DNA from: Nymphaea colorata
Lineage: Eukaryota > Streptophyta > Magnoliopsida > Nymphaeales > Nymphaeaceae
Reading direction: 5' to 3'
DNA length: 64,000 nt
Assembly (NCBI RefSeq): GCF_008831285.2
Contig: NC_045146.1
Location: forward strand, 15,577,289-15,641,288
Below are positions 10,618-24,186 of this stretch, piece after piece. The position numbers were made by a program, and so were the translations under genes. How positions within the stretch are numbered: position 1 is the stretch's first letter; every line of letters begins with the position of its first letter. Below the pieces are notes generated by a model. It had not been told where the DNA came from, searched no databases, and saw only the letters and a program-made list of their open reading frames with translations.

Positions 10618-12288
10618 CTATCTGCAGGTCTCTGGTGCAAATCCTACCTTGGACTCCTTTACATCATAGATAATCCTCAAGTTCTGCTGTTGGTAATTTC
10701 CAATTATTTGATACTCGGACTCGGACTGTAAGCTCGCGAGAGCCAAACATGCTTGTGAAGCATCATTGTTCACTACATACAGTATCCCAGATGAATCCAC
10801 ACTCATCTGAACATCACCACCAGGGGCGCCATGACTACTGCTCAAGTGAAATTGCAGAGTTGGTATGTTCACTGCAGCGAATCCACTCAAGTTGAAGCAC
10901 GTATCAAGGATCGAAAAGCTGGATGCCGGAGGAAGCCCAATTGCTTGCTTGACAAATTCATCCCTCACCGCCTTGTATAGAGAAGGGCCTAGTCTTGTTA
11001 TGACTGTGCCCGAATCAATCAAAGTCCTGCCACTGCTTGCAGTTCCAAGAGTAGAAGATGAAGGAGCACTTATATAAACTCCACCAACGCTAACACCAGT
11101 TAAATTAAGTAAATAGTATGTTGGAACTTGGGGATCCTGAATCATGGAAGCATAAATAAAGGCAGTAGAGTTGTAACCAGAAGTGGAGAAAGGATCCCCT
11201 AGAACCAAGGAACCTGTAGTCTCTTGAGAGGAAGGCAGGCAATAGGAGAAAACTCCATTGTATCTGTTAAAAGCCTGAAAGGTCAAAGACGGGGAGCCTC
11301 TCCCAAGGCCTAACAGCCCAGCTGCTCCACCAAAGAGCCCTCGATTATTGTGTCCGCATCCAAATATAAAATCTCCAATAGTATCGGTGCCAAGTGTTAG
11401 TGTGTCTGTTGCTATATCCCCATGTGTGGAGGAGCCGTCACCATAACTTACATCATATGAACAAGTACCAGCAGCAGAAGAAGTAGCAGTAGCAGAAGCA
11501 CAGCCAGAAGATATCTGAAGGGATCCACATGAAGAGGAATTGCAAGGAATTGGGATGTAAGAGGAGGAGGGACTATAGAGTGAGTCCATCTGTTGGTAGC
11601 AGTTACTGCAGGGTGAGCACTGCACCCAGGTAAGGTCACTCCCTGTATCAACAAGAACATTCATCTCTTGCTTCCCAATTCCAATCCTCGCCACATAATT
11701 GAGAGTGTCCAGCTTCCTCCCAGATGTCAAAGGAATTCTAGTCTCTTTTGATGAATCAACCAACGTGCCTTGCCCACCATTTTCCCTCAGTGTGTTCTGT
11801 AAGAAGAGCACGCGGGCAGCATCAAATTCCAGAGCTCTGTTTTGGCCTTTTTGGTTCCAATGCCGGAGTTTTTTCAACTCGAGGAAAATGGCACCTTCAC
11901 TTTCTCTTCTTACGCCTGACCATGACACTGACAAAACATGGAACAAATTGAAAATCTTAGATCAAAACACTTTCAAATTGAACTGTACAAACTATGTAAA
12001 CAGTAATTTGTCAGCAATGATAAAAAATAGCCTGCTGCTCACTGCATAACATGTGCATAACTATGTCAATGTCCAAAGTTCGAGAACACCCATATCCCAT
12101 TAGGATTTAGTAAAGAAGGGAGCCTTACCAGGCTTCACCATTTGCGGTTCCAATGCACGATCTCGGCGTATCAACTGGTTCAGAAGAACTGTGTGCTTTC
12201 CCCATGATCGCATGCAGTTGGCTGGAAAGACTGTGGAAAGTGTGAAAATGGTGAAGAGAAGGCACAAGGGAAGAGCACAAGATGCCAT
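10618..12288 (-). CDS. Nepenthesin-type (A1 family) aspartic protease
   Basis: Two exons, 12288-12129 and 11915-10618, give 485 aa. The intron has GTAAG...CAG borders and splits a Gly codon. The start gives a hydrophobic signal peptide (MASCALPLCLLFTIFTLSTV), then a prosegment. The catalytic domain carries both active-site motifs: DTGSD at about residue 143 and DSGT at about 354. Between them are the plant-specific Cys-rich insertion (WVQCSPCSNC...C...SC...C...C), the flap-region motif YGDGS, and FGCGHNNRGLFGGAAGLLGL. This puts it in the plant A1B group (nepenthesin, CND41/At5g10770-like), which are secreted or plastid endopeptidases. The N-terminus favours the secretory route. Length and motifs are complete, so the enzyme should be active; the substrate is unknown. 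Confidence 0.93.
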
Positions 12289-12462
12289 TGGCTCTGGGCA
12301 GAATTGAGTTGGTTGGAGTGGTAAGAGAGAAGGAAGAGGAAAGTAGAGAAAAAGGCAGGAGAAGATTCTTGATGTTCTTGGAATTATGGATGATAACAAG
12401 GGGGGAAGGGTTGTCATGGAGACCCACTCAAATAGACTGTGGGGCTCAATTATTGTTCTCAT

Positions 12463-15400
12463 TCACATGCAGAAGTTTTGGCACCAAATGCGTGAAACTC
12501 ACTTTTTTCTTCATTTGAAAACAAAACGCTGGTGTGCTAATGAATTTTTTGGTTTTTTTTTTTTTTTTCCTTTCCCTGATCGGGAAAGCCCACCAAGAAC
12601 CAGATCACTTAATGGGTCCGCACCTAAAATAAATTGTCAGCAAGTCCATCACCTTGACTTACATGCAGTGGTGGAGATAGAAATTTAGCCCCAGGGGCCA
12701 CTTATATACAAAGTTTGAATTGATGGGAGGTGCAAAAAGTCATGTGTAAACACATTCATAAGCCAGACATAAGCCACTGGTTCTGATAACCCAATGCCTT
12801 GGCTCACATTGTTGCCACCATGCCGCCAATATCGGCTGCCGCCAGCGGCGGCGGCAGCTAATAATTTTAATTTGGGCATGAACCTACCAATACATCACGC
12901 ACCAACCACATGTATTCAATTATTTAGGTGAAAATCAGGTTTTGCCTTACCTCCATTTCCCTTTTCTCACCTTTAAACAAAATCTGAGTATGGCGATGCT
13001 GGTGGCAAAAGAAACTATAGTCTAAGTTCCTTGTTCTTCGTGAGCAAGAAATGATGAAAGCTGAGTGAATTTCAAAAGACCTAAGATAAGTTTCCACCGT
13101 ACCTGATTCTTTTTTTCGTCCTTTTGGTGGCAGAGAGCCATCGGCCGTCAAAAAACATTGTGGTAGGTTTCCATGGGGCTCAACCTTTCGAACCTAATCT
13201 CTAAAACCAGTGTCACATTTCTAAATTTCCTGGTACATGCATATTTTTTTTACAGTAACTTCTAAAAGAGGGTCTTAGATAGAGATGTCACCAGATCCGG
13301 TTCGAGTCAGATATATCTTTAATTGTATCTACTTTTTCAGATATTCACATACTCAGATTCCAATATAAATAAAGAAATTCACAATCTGAATCTGATTTTC
13401 ATTTATGTTCGAATCTAAATCGAAACTTTTAACAGAATTTAGCTGATTTTTAAAATGTAAGAGTATGGGATATATAATGTTTATCTAAAATAAATCCGAT
13501 ATGAATCCATATCCAAATCCAATCAGATATTTATGTATATCCAAATCTGCTTGAATGTCATTTCTTAAACCTGAATTGGATCTGATTTCTTAGTCGGATA
13601 TCATTTTTTTTTTCTATATCTGACTTTTTTGAAACAGTTCAATCAGATATCCAATCCAAATCGGATGATATATTGATCATTTTGGTAATCAGAAAAGCAC
13701 TGTTCTCTTTTGGAAAAAATTGAAGCCCATCGTCAGCATTATGGGCCAGAAGTTGGTATTAATCTAGAACTGCCCTCAAATAGTTTCTTGTAAAGGAAAA
13801 GGTGAGGTCAAGTGGAGAATAAATCAAGGAAGAAAGGCCAAGAACGAATCTTCAACTGTACGTGATGCATTTAAATAATGAAGGCAAACATGCAGTGTGA
13901 CACCAATAGAATGATTATTTACTGGTTTTTTGCAGATAACAGTTGGGTCATGTTCTTTAGTGCTGCAATATGAATGAGACGTCTCGCCCGTTGCATTATT
14001 ATAATGAAATATGCTAATTTGGCTTTTCACCTTCTTGGAAGAACGATCGTGCCCTTTGGAGGGTTGCTACCTGCTCGTCACTAAATCTTTTCTAGAAAGT
14101 TGCTTAGTTTTAGTGAAGAAATATTTGATGTTTGGTAGTTTATAGAGATTAGATCATAGACCAGAAGCATTCGCAATTTGTGTTTGTACCTGTGCATGGA
14201 GTCTTCTAAGTGTGTGGGTATTAGCAATTAACGCAGCAAGAACATTGGATTTAATGCGTCTTGAAGATGTCGTCAACTTCTCGCTAGTAGTTGCTTGCTT
14301 CTTTAACATTTATGGTACACATGAAATCCCCAAAAAATTATTCAATAAGCGCACGGGCAATGTGGTAAATTTTATCTTCGTAAAGAACAAGTCAGTTTCT
14401 AAAAAAAATTCAAGCAAAACCATCTCTCTCACACATACATCTTCAGAAAATTGTCAGCTTTAACTAAACTTTCCAGAGTTTCTCTCCTCAATTATTTCAG
14501 TGGGTTTAATTTGATTTTTCCTTTTCCTTCCTTTACATGTACGTACCTGCATAAATTATTTGTATGTTTGGATCATCGTAGTATAAATGTGATTTTAAAT
14601 ATTATGAATTAAATTTAGATAGTTTATCAATTTCATACAAAAATATGAATGTATATTTATGTATGTATATTAGGTATACTTTATATTACGAATTTGTAAA
14701 AGTACACAGCACGCTAGACATGTTTCCTTTGGTTCATTTGCTAGGAATGGACACTTCAACCATGTCTATGAAAATTATAAGCCATCTATTTTCCAGTCTG
14801 CACAAAATTATTTGCATTTGCAATTAGTTGATGTAGGTACAGATTCTTTTGGAATCAGTTATATTGATAACATCTGCATGGTTACTGACAAACAAAAATA
14901 AATAGAATTATCTTAAGTTTAGTATGGACTATGCACATTTTCTCTATCTCTCCCCCCCTCCCCTCTCTCTCTCTCTCTTGCTCTCTATCTCATACACATA
15001 GGCACATATGTATGATATAGTGTGTGTGTGTAGACAGACGGGAAGGGAGGGATTATTTTGATTTAGTCGTTCAATAGGCGTCCAGGCTCTTTGGCTGCAT
15101 TCTAGCTTTTCAATAACCTCACTCCACAGATACAGTGGAATATCCAAAACTTTGGAAACGAAAATCACGGAATCTACTATTTATAGATTGGATTTTATGA
15201 CATGATCAAGCTCATTACAGTTTTGTGACACCTTTACGAGAACTCATTCTCCGTGGAATTTTTTATGATTTTTTAAAGATATACAGGTTTGAGTAATCTG
15301 ACCACGATAGTGGGATCAGATTGCAAATAACTGACCAGAACCCAGCTGAACTACCAGGATGGCTTCATATTGGGTAGTCGCATGACAATAGTTGATCATC

Positions 15401-16034
15401 AATCAAACTAAACATATGACTTCACATGGTCCTTATATTTACTTTGTGTATATATGAGTTTTCATCTTTGAATACATGGTAACCAAATTAGAATAATCAA
15501 TCAAATTGGTTGAACTGCTAGTGGTCAGTTCTTATAATTTTCATATTTATTTGGGGTCAATTGAAATGCGGATGGGCTTAGCTTATTGAAGGTATGAGTC
15601 TATGAGATTCAAAAATAGTTGCAGAAGAAAATCTGTCATGTTTAGCTTACAGACTGTTTATAAGGTGGGGGGAACTATCGCACGCTTTCCAAAGAAGCTC
15701 AGCTGTTTTAGAGGGCTTGATGCTCGAAAGGATATGAACTCATCCAGATGCTGCTGATACAGCAAACTTTTTCTTTTTCCTTTCACATTTCAGGGAAAAA
15801 AAAAAGTACTTCATGGGTGATGCAGCAACCAGTGAAATCAGCAGAAGTGGCAATCCCATATTACCAAACTACAGTGTCTGCAATTACACGCATTCACTGT
15901 ACATGAGCATTTTGAAAAGAAGTTAGAATGGTGATCAGATGACACATAAAATATGCTCACACTGCGCATAAAGAATGATTGCATTGAATATCAATTTGCA
16001 AATACAAAATTATACAACTTCTGTTATATCCGAA
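12463..16034. other. Intergenic, repeat-bearing, no gene seen
   Basis: Contains a T tract at 12548-12570 and an AT-rich element at about 13275-13690 built of variants of atccaaatcc/agatat, which has relatives near 23255-23715. A CT microsatellite lies at 14940-14980. No open frame here has a recognisable domain or splice-linked partner. Confidence 0.45.
13275..13690 (+). repeat. AT-rich degenerate repeat element, copy 1
   Basis: Dense degenerate repeats of the type tatccaaatc, caatcagatat and gaatctgat, ending with ttttttgaaacagttcaatcagatatcc. The copy at 23255-23715 shows the same order (ttttttgaagaagtttgatcaga near its end). This looks like a non-coding dispersed element; class not determined. 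Confidence 0.55.
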
Positions 16035-19000
16035 TCATTGAGTGTTGTGAACAAGGGAAACTAATTCTATCTTATCTGATTCAAGCATTTCTATAGCTTC
16101 TTTGGGTGAGGAAAACTCTGTAGGAAGTATCTGAGAATTATTGTCACTTTTGGGCACCAAAAACAGCAATGAAAGTGGTAATAATCTCAATAGATTGCGC
16201 AAAATTATGGCCACCCACAAATTACTGAATTCAGTACGCGTAACGTTGAGGATATGGAGCAGCAGTCCTCCACCCCATGATGAACTGAATACACCAATGT
16301 TGTCGATAGACATTAGCAATGCAAAAAATGTTCCTTCAATCCCTGTAGGACAAAGTTTGGCACTGAGTACAAGAAGAGGCAACCACTTGATGCGATTGAT
16401 CATTTGTGATACGCCTTCATCAATCACGACAAAAAGATAATCAGGCATGTTGTACTTTAAGTTAAGCCTCAATACTAAAGCCAAATCCAGCATTCCTGAG
16501 AGACCATAAAGCAGCTGACTCCAGAATAGCAGGCTTCGAAATGAATAATTCTTTAGTATATTATGGTAAAGAAGCACCCCAAGAAGAGAACCAACAGCAC
16601 CAATGCAATATATAAATCCAATGATCTCCTGTAAAAGATGACGGTAAGAAAAACAAGTGCATAAGTAATCAAGGTTTTCTTTCTGTGGAAACGGTATATG
16701 CAATAAATTCTGGATCCACTAGGAGACAGCAATAGTTCATGATGTTGAAGTTGAACCCATGAAAAAGGAACAAAATACCGGTGTACCTGAGAAAAGCTGG
16801 GGCCAGATTTAGAGTCTGTATACCAATAAAACATCCCCTCGTGAATGTTCAGGCTCAAAGCAAGAGAAAGATACATGTACAAGCATGGCCTCCAAACCAC
16901 TGGACATTTCAATGTTTTCCACATGGACCCCGCAGCTTCCAGAAGCCTTTCATACACCTAAATTACCACGATAAAAGAAAAAGAGATATCAAGTCTCAGA
17001 CAAATGCAATCAGTGCAATTAGATTTCTAAATGCACATTCTTGCCTGACTGATGGAATCTCTTGGAACATGTGGTTCATCTAGCACCAGTCCAATCATAA
17101 AGACAAGTGCAGCTGGGACACTCAGCAGCCCAAGCACTCCCTATCAGCATCATATAATGTGTTCAGGTAGGTACAATTTATATATAACAAAACAGCAGGG
17201 AAGGCAGGCTATTGGAACTCTTCAGCCTTTAACAATTACAAATGGCCAAGCATTATGTGACATGATGAATGTCTCTGCATATGCCACATAACAAACTTCT
17301 AAGTTCTAATTATTCCAAAGATGAGAATGAAGTAAACCTGGGCACCTATGTGATGAACCAGAAACCCGCTGACAGAAAATCCAAGCAATGCTCCAATGGA
17401 AGAGCTAAATCCGCACAAGCTTTGCATGTCAGCAGCCAGTGGAGGATGATGTATACTATTTTGTGCCACACATGCATCTATGGTCACATCAGCTATTGCC
17501 GCCCCAGCACTTCCACCAATCAGAGCTAGCAATGCAAACAGAACATGCAGCTGTTTGTGCAGCGCTAACAGAAGCATGGAAAAGACTCCTATGATACCTA
17601 TTTTCCATGGAAAGCAACCATTAGATTTCACAACCTGTTCTGAGCCAGATTCACTAATAGTGAAGCAAACAAGAACAAATTCGGCCTTGGATAGCATGCA
17701 GAGAAGAGGAAGGAGAGAGAGAGAACATGCATATGATAAAACCAGAAGAGTGTGTGCATCTTTAAACTTGTAAATATCAATCAACATTCCAAGGACACAA
17801 ACATGTTCAACCAAAGGATAACACCTAAGCAGTACTGCCAGAAAAGTCACAAGAGAATTCGGATGTGTTTGATCCTTGCTGAGTTAACTCCCAGTAAATT
17901 AACAAACCGGCAGAAGATGAAGAATAAAACTGATATAGAATATTCATATGAGAAAAGGACTGGTGCAAGGGAGTTTAAGTTGTCACACTTGCTGCTAGTG
18001 AAAGACAGAAGCCTTCAAAGAAAATGCCAATTGATTATGCTGGTATAAAGCTGTTAACCTGTTAATAGCAGAAATACCCTTGTGACTAGAAAGTACTGCA
18101 TGTGTGTTCAGAAATAGGAAATAGCAGTGGATATAGCCATTCTCAGTTACATGTTCATTCATGTGTGTGCACACATTTTTCTGTCCTTCATGTGAAGACG
18201 AACCTTAACAAGAGGCATGTCAGGGCATTGATGAATTTTGTGGACCAAAAATCTGTGGCACGGAGTAATATATCCATGGAAAGTGTTCATTAGATCTAAT
18301 TTGGAAACCTAGGAGGTCGTGTCAACAGTTAAGAAGCTGGATGACTAGGAAATATGTGAAACTCTGACATGAAAGGACTCTAGGTGAACAAAACGAAAGG
18401 AAGGAGTGAAACTAAAATATCGTATGGGTTCTGTAAACCAGAGCATATTAGCAGATAAACTGATATTTTCTTATCCCTATTGCAGGACCAATTGAAGATC
18501 AACCTTAAGTGCAAGAATGTACTTTCAGAGAATCAAATTACAGAAGCCAAAACTCAAAAATATCACTAGAGAGCAGTTAGATGGACCTCATGGTTAATGA
18601 ATTCTTTCACCAAGCTGTAGCTGATTGGTTCAATTGGTTGAAACAAGCTCCATAAAGTGGTTGAAGGTCATCATTTCGGTACGAATTCGAGGCTTTGATT
18701 GGTTCACCTAAGAACTATGCGAGATCAACTAAACACTAAACAGAATTAAAAGCATTAAAAAGGCCATTAGATCAATCAGGTTCCATTTAAGCATGACTCC
18801 TGACATCTTCTTTGATCACCTTACATTGGCCATTTCTTTGTGTGTAAGATTAATGTTTAAATACTCGTACATGTCTTGTCCCAGTTTACATTGCCAGAAC
18901 AATAAAAGGTAGCTTCTCAGTAAATTCCAAGGAATAACTTCCAAGCTGGCATTCTGAGCTACCAAAATGCGCAAATTTCTGTACACATAAAGAAAGTGAA

Positions 19001-19868
19001 TTTGGTTGCACTGCTCAACAAGGTAAACCATATCTAGCAAATGAGGCTATCATATAACCTACAAGGGCTTCTTTACAGTTCGGTAGGTGTATTAGTCTAA
19101 CGCCTCCAAATTGAAGGTCTAGAATTCAGAACTCAGGGATGCAACCTTCGCCATAAGGCCAAACAGGAAGACCTTCCTATTGGGCAAGGGAGCTGCACCC
19201 AGGAGTTTTACACCGAAAAACAACTAGGATATGGCATAGCAGATATGCACTTCCTGGTCAGCAGATTTGACATGACAAATCTCAACAGTTTCCTTCATCA
19301 TTAGGAAAGAAAACTGAGGTTATCACATGGTAATATTGCAGGTGCCAGATGCAAAACCATAATCAATTAGACGTACAAGGCATCATTGCAATACAATAAA
19401 CTGGAATCCATGCGTAGCAATTAGGACAGGATATTTTTCTGGAAATCCTTCAACATACCTTACTTTCCCCTAAATCTACTCGGGCATCAGGTTGCAAAAA
19501 AGTTCCCATTAGATTTCAAAGTTTCATGCCTTACTAATCTGCTAAGCTTAGAGGTTCGTCATACATTCATATGTAGGGGACCTAGGTATTTTTTTTTCTC
19601 TCTCTCTGCTATACTTCCTAAGCGGTTCAGTCCCACAGCCCCTCCAAGACATTCTGGAGTCAAGTCATCGATGGAATTCACAGCCTCTCCTCCACAAGCT
19701 AGGACAAGCAGCTCCATGCTTCTTCTTTTAGCCTTTTATAAACAATTACTCTGATCTTGCAAGCCTAGTGAAGGTGGGCCAAGCAAATCCATATTCTTTT
19801 CTTTCTGCTCAAGCCACCATGTGGCTCCCGCTGAGACAACTCTTATCAGCCTTCTGTATACACACATA

Positions 19869-19916
<48 letters not shown>

Positions 19917-20654
19917 CTGCTTTAAGTAAGTGGAACAAGGCACCTTTTCTTTTTCTTTTTTTGTCGGAGACGGTGCAATTGTCAGGTGACGTGAACTCTC
20001 TCAAGTCATCTGCTAAGATTTTCCTTCTCCACTAAGTTCACAATAAAGATACCAAGATTCCCACAAAATGTGGGGGAAAAAAGAACAAGAAGTTAAAAGC
20101 AAACAAAAAGGACATGATTAAGTGGAAACGAAAATCAAGAGACAACAAAATAGAGAAAACACTCCTGACCAGATACCAGAAATGAGGAAACGAAAAGATA
20201 CCAAGCAATACCCGACATATGCAAAGTTCAGAAGAAATCAAGTATGATTCTTACCGGCAAACACGAAGTATGGCCGTCTCCGGTACCCGAATATGGGGAG
20301 AACGTCGGTGAGAAGACCCCAGAGGGGCTTCACCATCCATGGGAAGCCTGTGATCCCCTGGTAAACCTGGGCAGCAGACGGTTGAACCATCTGTACGTCC
20401 TTCCAGTAATAATCTGACGCCAATCGGTTCAGCGATCCGCCGATCCCCTGGCCGACCCCATACACCACGATCACCCCAGCCACGAAGCTCCAATGCATCT
20501 CACTCGCCAGCATCCTCAACCAGAGAACAGGTGATGCAATTCCCAACAGGAAAGCCTTCCTCTTTTCCTTCACTTCATCAGACCCAACGAGCGTTTCTTC
20601 CTCGCCATCCTTCCCCATTTCCTCCTCCCCCATTCTTGGCTCCCCACTACCCAA
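16035..20654 (-). CDS. Folate-biopterin transporter family (MFS) membrane protein
   Basis: Five exons, 20654-20255, 17597-17338, 17140-17045, 16957-16787 and 16628-16035, give 506 aa, the usual length for plant FBT/BT1 proteins. An acidic N-terminus ([14 protein letters not shown]) is followed by about a dozen hydrophobic segments. Family hallmarks are [85 protein letters not shown] and [15 protein letters not shown]. Members are proton-coupled or exchange carriers; a few transport folate or pterins, but most plant members have no proven substrate. No clear plastid transit peptide is seen. Intron 1 is 2.66 kb, and intron 3 starts with GC instead of GT. The gene is divergent from EMC4, 3.5 kb away. 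Confidence 0.92.
17598..20254 (-). other. Large first intron of the transporter gene
   Basis: 2657 bases between the GTAAGA donor after 20255 and the ATAG acceptor before 17597. It contains a CT microsatellite at 19874-19914 and no coding frame that I recognise. The family sequence is continuous across the junction (YFVFAG then IIGVFSM), so no exon is missing. Confidence 0.85.
19874..19914. repeat. (CT)n microsatellite
   Basis: About 41 bases of CT repeat in intron 1 of the transporter gene. Confidence 0.97.
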
Positions 20655-20844
20655 AACCCAAAGAACCGTTCAAATTTCTCACAGAATGTCGGATACCCAA
20701 CTCGTTAATTGTATGAACAAGAGAAGAAAATGGTGTCAGATGGAAAGAGAGAAGGGCGGTGACGGCAAGAAGAGGCTGAAATCTCACACGTCCATCTCAT
20801 TCAAGCGTGAACCAGAGTAGAAAACTAAAAGAGAGAAAACTAAA

Positions 20845-20875
<31 letters not shown>

Positions 20876-22511
20876 TCACGCGCACAAGGCGAAGCGGAGA
20901 TCCTCACGGAATCTCAGATACCGATCTCGTTAAAAATGCAGGAAACTGGGTCGGACGTGATTCCGATCTCCCATAGAACACGGAGACAGAGAGAGAGAGA
21001 GAAAGAGATCGCGATTGCGGATTATCTATTGGTTGACGTCACATCGACAAGAAACGAGGAACGACCACCTTCTCCTCCTCCCACGTCGGCTCGTTACTTC
21101 CGTTCCCTCGACAGTCAACCGAACCAGACAAAGGCTGCTGCTGGCGCCTCGTCCCGTACATCTTCCTTGCCCCGCGGATAAGAACAGGTGGAAGCCAGCC
21201 TGCCCACTCCTTCCCTTCTGCCGGCGGCAACTAAAAAACAGACTCCTTCTGCGAGCGAGCCACCCTTGCCCTGGTGGGCTCGAGCCACTCCGAGCCCACA
21301 CTAACCCAGTCAACTGCTCGGTCCAGAAGATTATAACACATAAGCGTCGGCATAAAGGGACAAAGGCCAGACTCACTGCTTAGATAGTCACGTAAACGGT
21401 TCAGATCTGACCATTCTAAACCTATCAAATGCGGGCTGCAGTCAAACATCGTCTTAGTTAAAAATTATTTTAAATAGTTCTAACGCCATTCTCATTATGA
21501 GTTGTATATTATAGACTTTCCTTGTATTTGTAACAAAAAATAAAAGCGATGATGATCAATGTGATCCAATTATAGGTTTTTAGATCACTTGACTTTCTCT
21601 TCCTCTTACATATATATTGGGGGCTCCACTCCATGCACCGACAGGCCCCAAGGTGAGGTACAGCTTTTATTTAGGTGGTGGGTTACTCTTAATCACGCTA
21701 CCAAAATGTTCAGACCCCTGCCAAAATATTTTCAACCTTGTTTTTAGTATATCACTTTATGTGATTCGGCTCTTTTATTATCATTATCATGTCCCAGTAT
21801 ATTATATATTTTGATATTATATATTTTGATCGTAAAAAATCACGAAACATGCTCTGTAAAAACCCAGAGAGGGCAGGCACAGGAGAGCAGTGGGCTCTCT
21901 TAGGGGCGGTGGAATGAACCACTCACCGTCAATATATATATAGGCGGCTATCGAGGAAAAGGACATAGATTAGGGAGCCCACCACAAGATTCAAAAAGCA
22001 AAGCCAAGCTAAAGTTTGAACACACAGTGCGCCTTTTTAGCATCTTTATACATCTCTCTTAAGCTTATTATATAAATCTTTGTTCACTGCTACCTTGTTT
22101 CTTAAATCAATTCAATTTGTAAGAAATATTACCGATGCGTTCCCTAGTTAATCAGCTAATGATTAATCGAACCTTTCAGTTAATCAACACTTAGATCCGG
22201 TTAACCAACACCCAGTTCAAAATAATTGTAAATCTATAACTGAATACTTTTAGATCCCATAAAAAAGTACAGTTGGTATTGTCAAGCCCAGTAATGATAA
22301 TCTAACTTAATTTTGGTTTCCTCACAATTATTAGAGTGGCTGGACTTTGATGTAAATTAAATCTAAAAACTAAGTTTAAATACACAATAATTAATTGATA
22401 CTTGTTGTGCAACAACAAGAAAAGCAGCGTATTACTCATCTTTTCTTTCTCATTTCTAACAACAAATTTTTTAGCTGAATATATTTTCATTTAATTGCTG
22501 TATGTGTAAGG

Positions 22512-22646
22512 CTGGGTGCAATGGATTAGATCGATTTTACTGAGGAACTGATTTGGTCGCACGTAAAAACGAGTTTAAAAGATGAAATTTTAATAAGATT
22601 GGATTCGTGTGGCTAATGTAGCTTCATTTGCACCCGCGCCTGATTC
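22512..22646. mobile_element. Possible short MITE
   Basis: The left end ggctgggtgcaatgg and the reverse complement of the right end (ggcgcgggtgcaaatg) share an imperfect ~14-base inverted repeat about 135 bases apart. No target duplication was found, so this is tentative. Confidence 0.3.
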
Positions 22647-23254
22647 AGAGTGACAAATTTTAACCAGCTTTTGGCTTTTTCAACATTTTATAATCAAACT
22701 TTGGCTAACTACTCAGCATAATAGTCAACAGAAGACTTATTATATATTATCAACCCACCTAAAAATATGATATGAGCTTGTTGAATTTTAATCTTCAAGA
22801 ATTTTTTTTTTTTTTTTGCTTTTATTTGAAGCAGATAAACGTTAAACTAGTTCATTATTAATTTTTGGTTCCCCCACTCTCTATAACTTATATGTAAGCA
22901 AAATTTATACACAAATTTTTTTAAAGAAAAAGTACTTGCTTAACTCTAGGACATCAACTCTTTGTGTTGCAAAAAAAAAACCACCGACATAAAGTTAAAG
23001 AACGGCAAGAGTTTGGTACCCCAAGACACCAAAAGCAAGACCTTGGTATGTATTATAAGATAAAAGGGTTGGGTGAAAGCTTTGACTCTCTTTTGAACGG
23101 TAAGATAAAATACTCATCTTGCTCACCTAAAAAGGTAAAGGCTTTGGATAAGATACTAATATTGTCTTACTCTCATAAGGTACTCATTAAATGACTTGAT
23201 CCTTAAAATTTAGAGGTTTTTGTCATTTTTACATGTATGTGGGGATGTTAAAGA

Positions 23255-23715
23255 AATTATATTAGTCAGATGTACCTTTTATTAGTTCATATATTAAATT
23301 CTAATTTGACTTTAAATAGAATAAAGAAAAATTATATTCTGAATTTTTAAATTTACAATAAATCTAATCTGAATATAACTTTTAAATCCACATCTGGATC
23401 TGATATGCCTTTTAAATACACAACCGCATTTGAACTGCAATATGAATTTATGATATACTAAGAACCAATTTTCAAAATGTACAGGAATTTGGATGAGATA
23501 TGCACTTCAAACCGAACTTGAATTTTCATCCAAATCTAATCAGATATGTATTTAAAACCACATTCAAATCCAAATTTGATCAGATGCCATTATTTACTTA
23601 TGATCCAATTTGTTACTCAGGTGGTATTTTTTGTTGATAGTAGAATTTTTTTTGAAGAAGTTTGATCAGAACTGTGATCCAAATTCAATCCAGTAGCAAT
23701 GTCCCTATAAAAGAT
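23255..23715 (+). repeat. AT-rich degenerate repeat element, copy 2
   Basis: Same style and order of motifs as 13275-13690: catccaaatctaatcagatat, tccaaatttgatcagat, then a T-rich stretch followed by gaagaagtttgatcagaac and tccaaattcaatcc. Strongly diverged from copy 1. Confidence 0.5.
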
Positions 23716-24186
23716 TCTTACTCGCCCTCCAATGCATTTCGCCGAATTTAACCGACATGTTTGTCACCATAAAACTTGTTTTTAGGTGCAACTGATTTTT
23801 TTTTTTGTTTTATTTTTACTCAACTTTATGAACTATTAACTATTCTATGTCATCAAGCCATTTGAATTCTTATAGAACTTTTCTTATCTTTGTATCTTTC
23901 CAAAAAAAAAATCGAAAACTGAATCTCTAAAGCTCTTTCTATTGAAACATGGTTCTACTTTTGTTGCATTAGGTCGATTTTCGAATCTTGTTAGGAAAAA
24001 AATGTTTGCTTTCATGAACCAAGATTAACAACAGTGACAGGAAAAATTGAAAAGCGAGACACAGAGAGAGAGAGGGCGCCAATTGAGAAGTTCATCACCG
24101 ATATCTTCCTTTTTTCCCGTGAAGAAGGGTTTCTGTAATTAACCTGAGATTTGCTTAGGTCGCAGGGAGAGAGAGAGAGAGAGGGG

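Larger units (their letters stand above)
20655..24186. other. Divergent intergenic region between the transporter and EMC4
   Basis: Next to the transporter are GA-rich tracts (about 20820-20875 and 20985-21010) in what is probably 5' untranslated or promoter DNA. Near EMC4, another GA-rich tract (24060-24185) probably lies in its 5' untranslated region. The middle is AT-rich and holds the second degenerate AT-rich element (23255-23715). Open frames at 20807-21450 have no domain and overlap one another on both strands. Confidence 0.5.

Noticed and set aside
20807-21450. Several 60-124 residue frames on both strands upstream of the transporter
   Set aside because: They mutually overlap in GA-rich and GC-rich DNA, with no domain and no splice partner.
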